Positions 61,601-64,000 of a DNA stretch of 64,000 bases are shown one piece after another. Position 1 is the stretch's first letter. Every line of letters begins with the position of its first letter. The DNA is taken from NCBI GenBank assembly GCA_964036275.1, contig OZ038434.1:1386560-1450559 (forward strand), given 5' to 3'. The position numbers were made by a program, and so were the translations under genes. The notes beneath the pieces were generated by a model. It ran no database searches. It had not been told where the DNA came from and saw only the letters and a list, made by a program, of their open reading frames with translations. Source of the stretch: Litoditis marina (Eukaryota > Nematoda > Chromadorea > Rhabditida > Rhabditidae).

Positions 61601-63836
61601 TGAGTGCTAGCGCGCACACAACCAGTCGACCACTCGGCCCCGATCTGATGAGGAATCGTGCACAGTGTCATTGGTTGTTTCTGAGTCATGATGTGTTTAA
61701 CATGTTTCACGTGACTGTGAAAGTGAATTAGATTATAACTAAAACCTTGAACAAAATATATTTCTTACGTTATTAATGATAATATCGTTTTTATACTTAT
61801 ATAAGACGCCCCGCGCAAGTTGAGGCGTGAGAATTGTGGGCTTGTACGAATACACACGAATGGTTGAAAACAGTTATGTATTTCCTGTAGCTAATTATAA
61901 ACTGCACACACTTGAGATTCTCCATATAGGCGAGAATGTGGTTCATGTTTTTCCGGTCCTGTTCAAATCCTCGCGTATCTCCCATTCCGGGGGTGTCGAT
62001 CACTCGAATGATCCTCTTCTCATTCTCCGACCCGCAAACCAAAGAGTACATTCTCGGTTCCTGAACAATTTAATTGATCATATCTCTCTTACCGATACAG
62101 TAATAGTGATTTGTTACATAACGTGAAACGGGACAGAACAACATTCATGTAGATTCTCTGAAGTTAAAAACCGAGTTGTTTACCAGGGTTCGCCTCACCA
62201 AATTGGTCACTAGTTGATATCAAGTTGTAAAATCAAAGATTGGTGCACAATTGTGCACCAAGTTCTCGGTAAAAAGTCTGATCCTTGATTCACAACTTGG
62301 GTTTTCGGCGAACCTGGGTAAATAACTCGGTCTTTAACCTAGTTTGAAAACCGCTGATTGAACTTTTGCTATATGTGCAACGATTCACGTGAGTTTTGTA
62401 TTTTCCAAACTGTTGAATACACAGTTCTAGAGAAATGAATCTACCGGGAACGTCCTGGTATTCATGCAATTATTGTTTTTTACAATTACCAGAGAGTAGC
62501 CAGGTTGGCTTAAATGGATGTATGTTAGGTACGAATTCTAATCGAATCTATGCCTACAGGGTTTGTTCAGAATAAAAGTACTATTTGATAGAGCTGTGAT
62601 CTGTGAACCACTGTGTTTTCATAGTCTGATCCCGTGATATTTCTGTTGTACTTTGAGAAAGATCGAATTACAGTTCAGATATTGTCATTGACTATACCTA
62701 CCTGAGTACACGATTGACCGTCTTCGAAACACTCATTTGAAGTGGGTTTCCCGTCGTCTTCTTTCATGTTTGGCTCACATTTGATGGTGTACTTTTTATT
62801 CTGAATATTGATTCAATTATTATAGAATGTTCTTAGTGAAATTTGCCACTCAGAATCGTTTCGACCCTGATTCAACACGATTTTGGTGTCCGAAAATGAT
62901 CAGGATGTCCTCTCGAGTCTTCATGACAACAAATACATTTTTTGTCAAATAAATATAATACCACCGATACAAATTCATCCGGTAAACGGTGGACTGTTGA
63001 GTAATTTGAACCACAGCTGAAACGTTTCTTTCTGCGTAGTACGCGTTTTCTTTCGTGCTTTTCAGTTACATGCAATGCACATTATAGAGGTACGGTCCCT
63101 TTTAGCTGTTACCTGTGTTAGAAACAAGATTGATAATCAAATGTTCTCAATAAACTGTGCAAGTTGGAATGGGTGTATGTTGGATATTCTCACCTCATCA
63201 TCGGTAAGATGAAATTTCGCTTCGACCAGGACACTTGCTTCCTTGCCCATAGCGTCGTTTAGAGTTTCGTTTTTCAAGTAGTTGACCAATCCGTTGACAA
63301 AGGTCGATTTTCCCATTCCAGTCTCCCCGACGATCAGAATATTGAGGTTGGGAGGCAGACTAGAAATAGAAGTAAGTTTTTGAGAGGGTAGGCTTTCGAA
63401 ATGGTATGAAATACTTTTCGAGAAACAATTTCTCTTTGGTAAAACGTGTCAGTTGTAACCAATGACACAGAGTACTGAAGTCAGTCAAAAACTATGTGAA
63501 AAACTATAAAAAGATAGTCAATCTACGAGTGAAAATAATTGGAATAATAAAAGCTGTGCTGTGCCTGATTTTGATGAAAACTTTAGCGTGAATGCGTTTT
63601 CTCAACTTAGACGACGAGGATTTATTATTTATTCAAAGTTGAACGGTCTACATGGATTTGTAACTTTTCTCGGCTTTTTAAAAAATTCTATATCACATCT
63701 AAACTAACTCTGCTAAACGAGGTTTGATGTCTTCAAGTCGTTCTACCGTTTCCCTCTCGTTTTCAACGTCTTTTTCAACGTCATCTTCGTCTTCAAGGCT
63801 GGTCTGCGAAATCGAGCCACTCATTGCAGTCGACAT
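55651..63836 (-). CDS. P-loop GTPase (AIG1/septin-like) with helical C-terminal region
   Basis: Fourteen exons (63836-63709, 63359-63194, 62800-62702, 62060-61912, 61304-61219, 60927-60777, 58972-58841, 58647-58500, 58150-58100, 57888-57754, 57334-57257, 56636-56577, 56095-55976, 55695-55651) give 515 residues. The G domain has GETGMGKST (54-62), VIDTPGMGDTRG (about 151-162) and FCFTNSRET (222-230), the TN-x-R form of G4 used by a family of animal and fungal TRAFAC GTPases often annotated only as 'G domain-containing'. After the G domain come FTFDNESLRFL and a long charged region likely to be coiled coil, ending MFETEEE. The start at 63836 follows CGTACAG eight bases upstream, a possible trans-splice acceptor; an in-frame ATG at 63983 would add 49 residues. 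The acceptor at 57334 is TTTCAAG. Antisense AATAAA is at 55614-55609. The gene converges on its left neighbour. Function unknown; membrane or cytoskeletal scaffolding is a guess from relatives. Confidence 0.88.
58318..58434. repeat. Short perfect inverted repeat in an intron
   Basis: CTGTAGAGGTCCACAGTGA and its exact inverse TCACTGTGGACCTCTACAG lie about 115 bp apart, with a 78-bp spacer. This is typical of a small non-autonomous element. Confidence 0.85.
59124..59540. repeat. Long near-perfect inverted repeat (about 170-bp arms)
   Basis: Arms 59124-59293 and 59362-59540 with a 68-bp loop. The right arm keeps the tip TTGGGCCCCCACTTTTTGAT; the left arm has lost about 8 bp of it. Confidence 0.93.
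59124..60614 (+). mobile_element. Composite foldback-minisatellite-hairpin element, copy 3
   Basis: Foldback 59124-59540, degenerate TGACGTCA-bearing repeats 59690-60090, then a segment from 60090 to 60614 nearly the same as 16130-16839 apart from the shorter CA tract. It ends with the same GC-rich hairpin. It lies wholly within the intron 58973-60776 of the GTPase gene, same direction as copy 1. Confidence 0.77.
61570..61645 (-). pseudogene. tRNA-like fragment in a GTPase intron
   Basis: On the minus strand, GGCCGAGTGGTCGACTGG resembles the A box and D arm of a type II tRNA and GGTTCGATCCC is a good B box. The stems between are broken. Confidence 0.5.
61640..61745 (-). mobile_element. CACGTG-tipped MITE in a GTPase intron
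   Basis: Contains GTTTAACATGTTTCACGTGA and the preceding TTCTGAGTCATGATG in family order. A second partial tip (TTACATAGTCACGTGA) is at about 61378-61393. Confidence 0.7.
62161..62341. mobile_element. MITE with 35-bp inverted ends
   Basis: The left end AAGTTAAAAACCGAGTTGTT and, inverted, the right end AGGTTAAAGACCGAGTTATT. Both continue into the sequence GGTTCGCC. The element is about 180 bp, in intron 3 of the GTPase gene, with a central TTGTGCACAATTGTGCA-like palindrome. Confidence 0.8.
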
Positions 63837-64000
63837 TTTCCGTCTGTACGTAATCGAATGAAACTGGCTATAGCTTTCGTCATACCGTCGTGGATAGAGT
63901 ATGGTCCGTATGGAAGCGGGCAAGGTGTGGTGAGGTCGTCGCTTTCTTTCTAGACAATCGGCCAGCCACTTTTGTATCAACAAGAGAGCGTGCAGTAGTG

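Overview
The window is eukaryotic and almost certainly nematode. Coding regions are short exons joined at TTTCAG-type acceptors. The gene content fits: LysM plus GH18 chitinase-like proteins, a Gα subunit, a Cys-loop channel and compact 7TM receptors. A tRNA gene at 5325-5407 has the nematode-specific architecture with a long variable arm and a UAU anticodon. A rhabditid-type worm is likely; the species cannot be told from the sequence.

Layout. 1-4360: tandem array of about three 1.5-1.8 kb units. 5325-5407: tRNA. 6324-10335 (-): Cys-loop ligand-gated ion channel, 13 exons. 10572-11136: TTCGAG satellite inside a short inverted-repeat element. 11441-13592 (-) and 20089-22747 (-): two paralogous 7TM receptors with the same intron pattern, separated by a repeat-rich block (14.4-19.1 kb). 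22.8-27.0 kb: intergenic repeats. 27026-32056 (+) and 34196-39728 (+): tandem secreted LysM-GH18 proteins. 42198-48228 (+): complete Gα gene. 50603-55304 (+): unrecognised secretory-pathway protein with basic cleavage sites. 55651-63836 (-): P-loop GTPase with an elongated C-terminal region, converging on the previous gene. All exon models were built by hand from reading-frame continuity, splice-site phase and family similarity.

The strongest candidate for something undescribed is a composite mobile element present three times (14798-16839, 52761-54295 in reverse, 59124-60614). Each copy joins a long near-perfect foldback, a block of minisatellite and a GC-rich terminal hairpin segment. The outer tips of the foldbacks are conserved while the inner arms are unrelated between copies. 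Two copies lie in introns of expressed-looking genes. At least five other small inverted-repeat families and several tRNA-like fragments fill the remaining non-coding DNA.

Functionally, the receptors, the Gα and the channel are all signalling genes of the sort nematodes use in sensory neurons, and the LysM-GH18 pair is a chitin or peptidoglycan recognition/hydrolysis locus. Nothing in the sequence shows that these genes act in one pathway.
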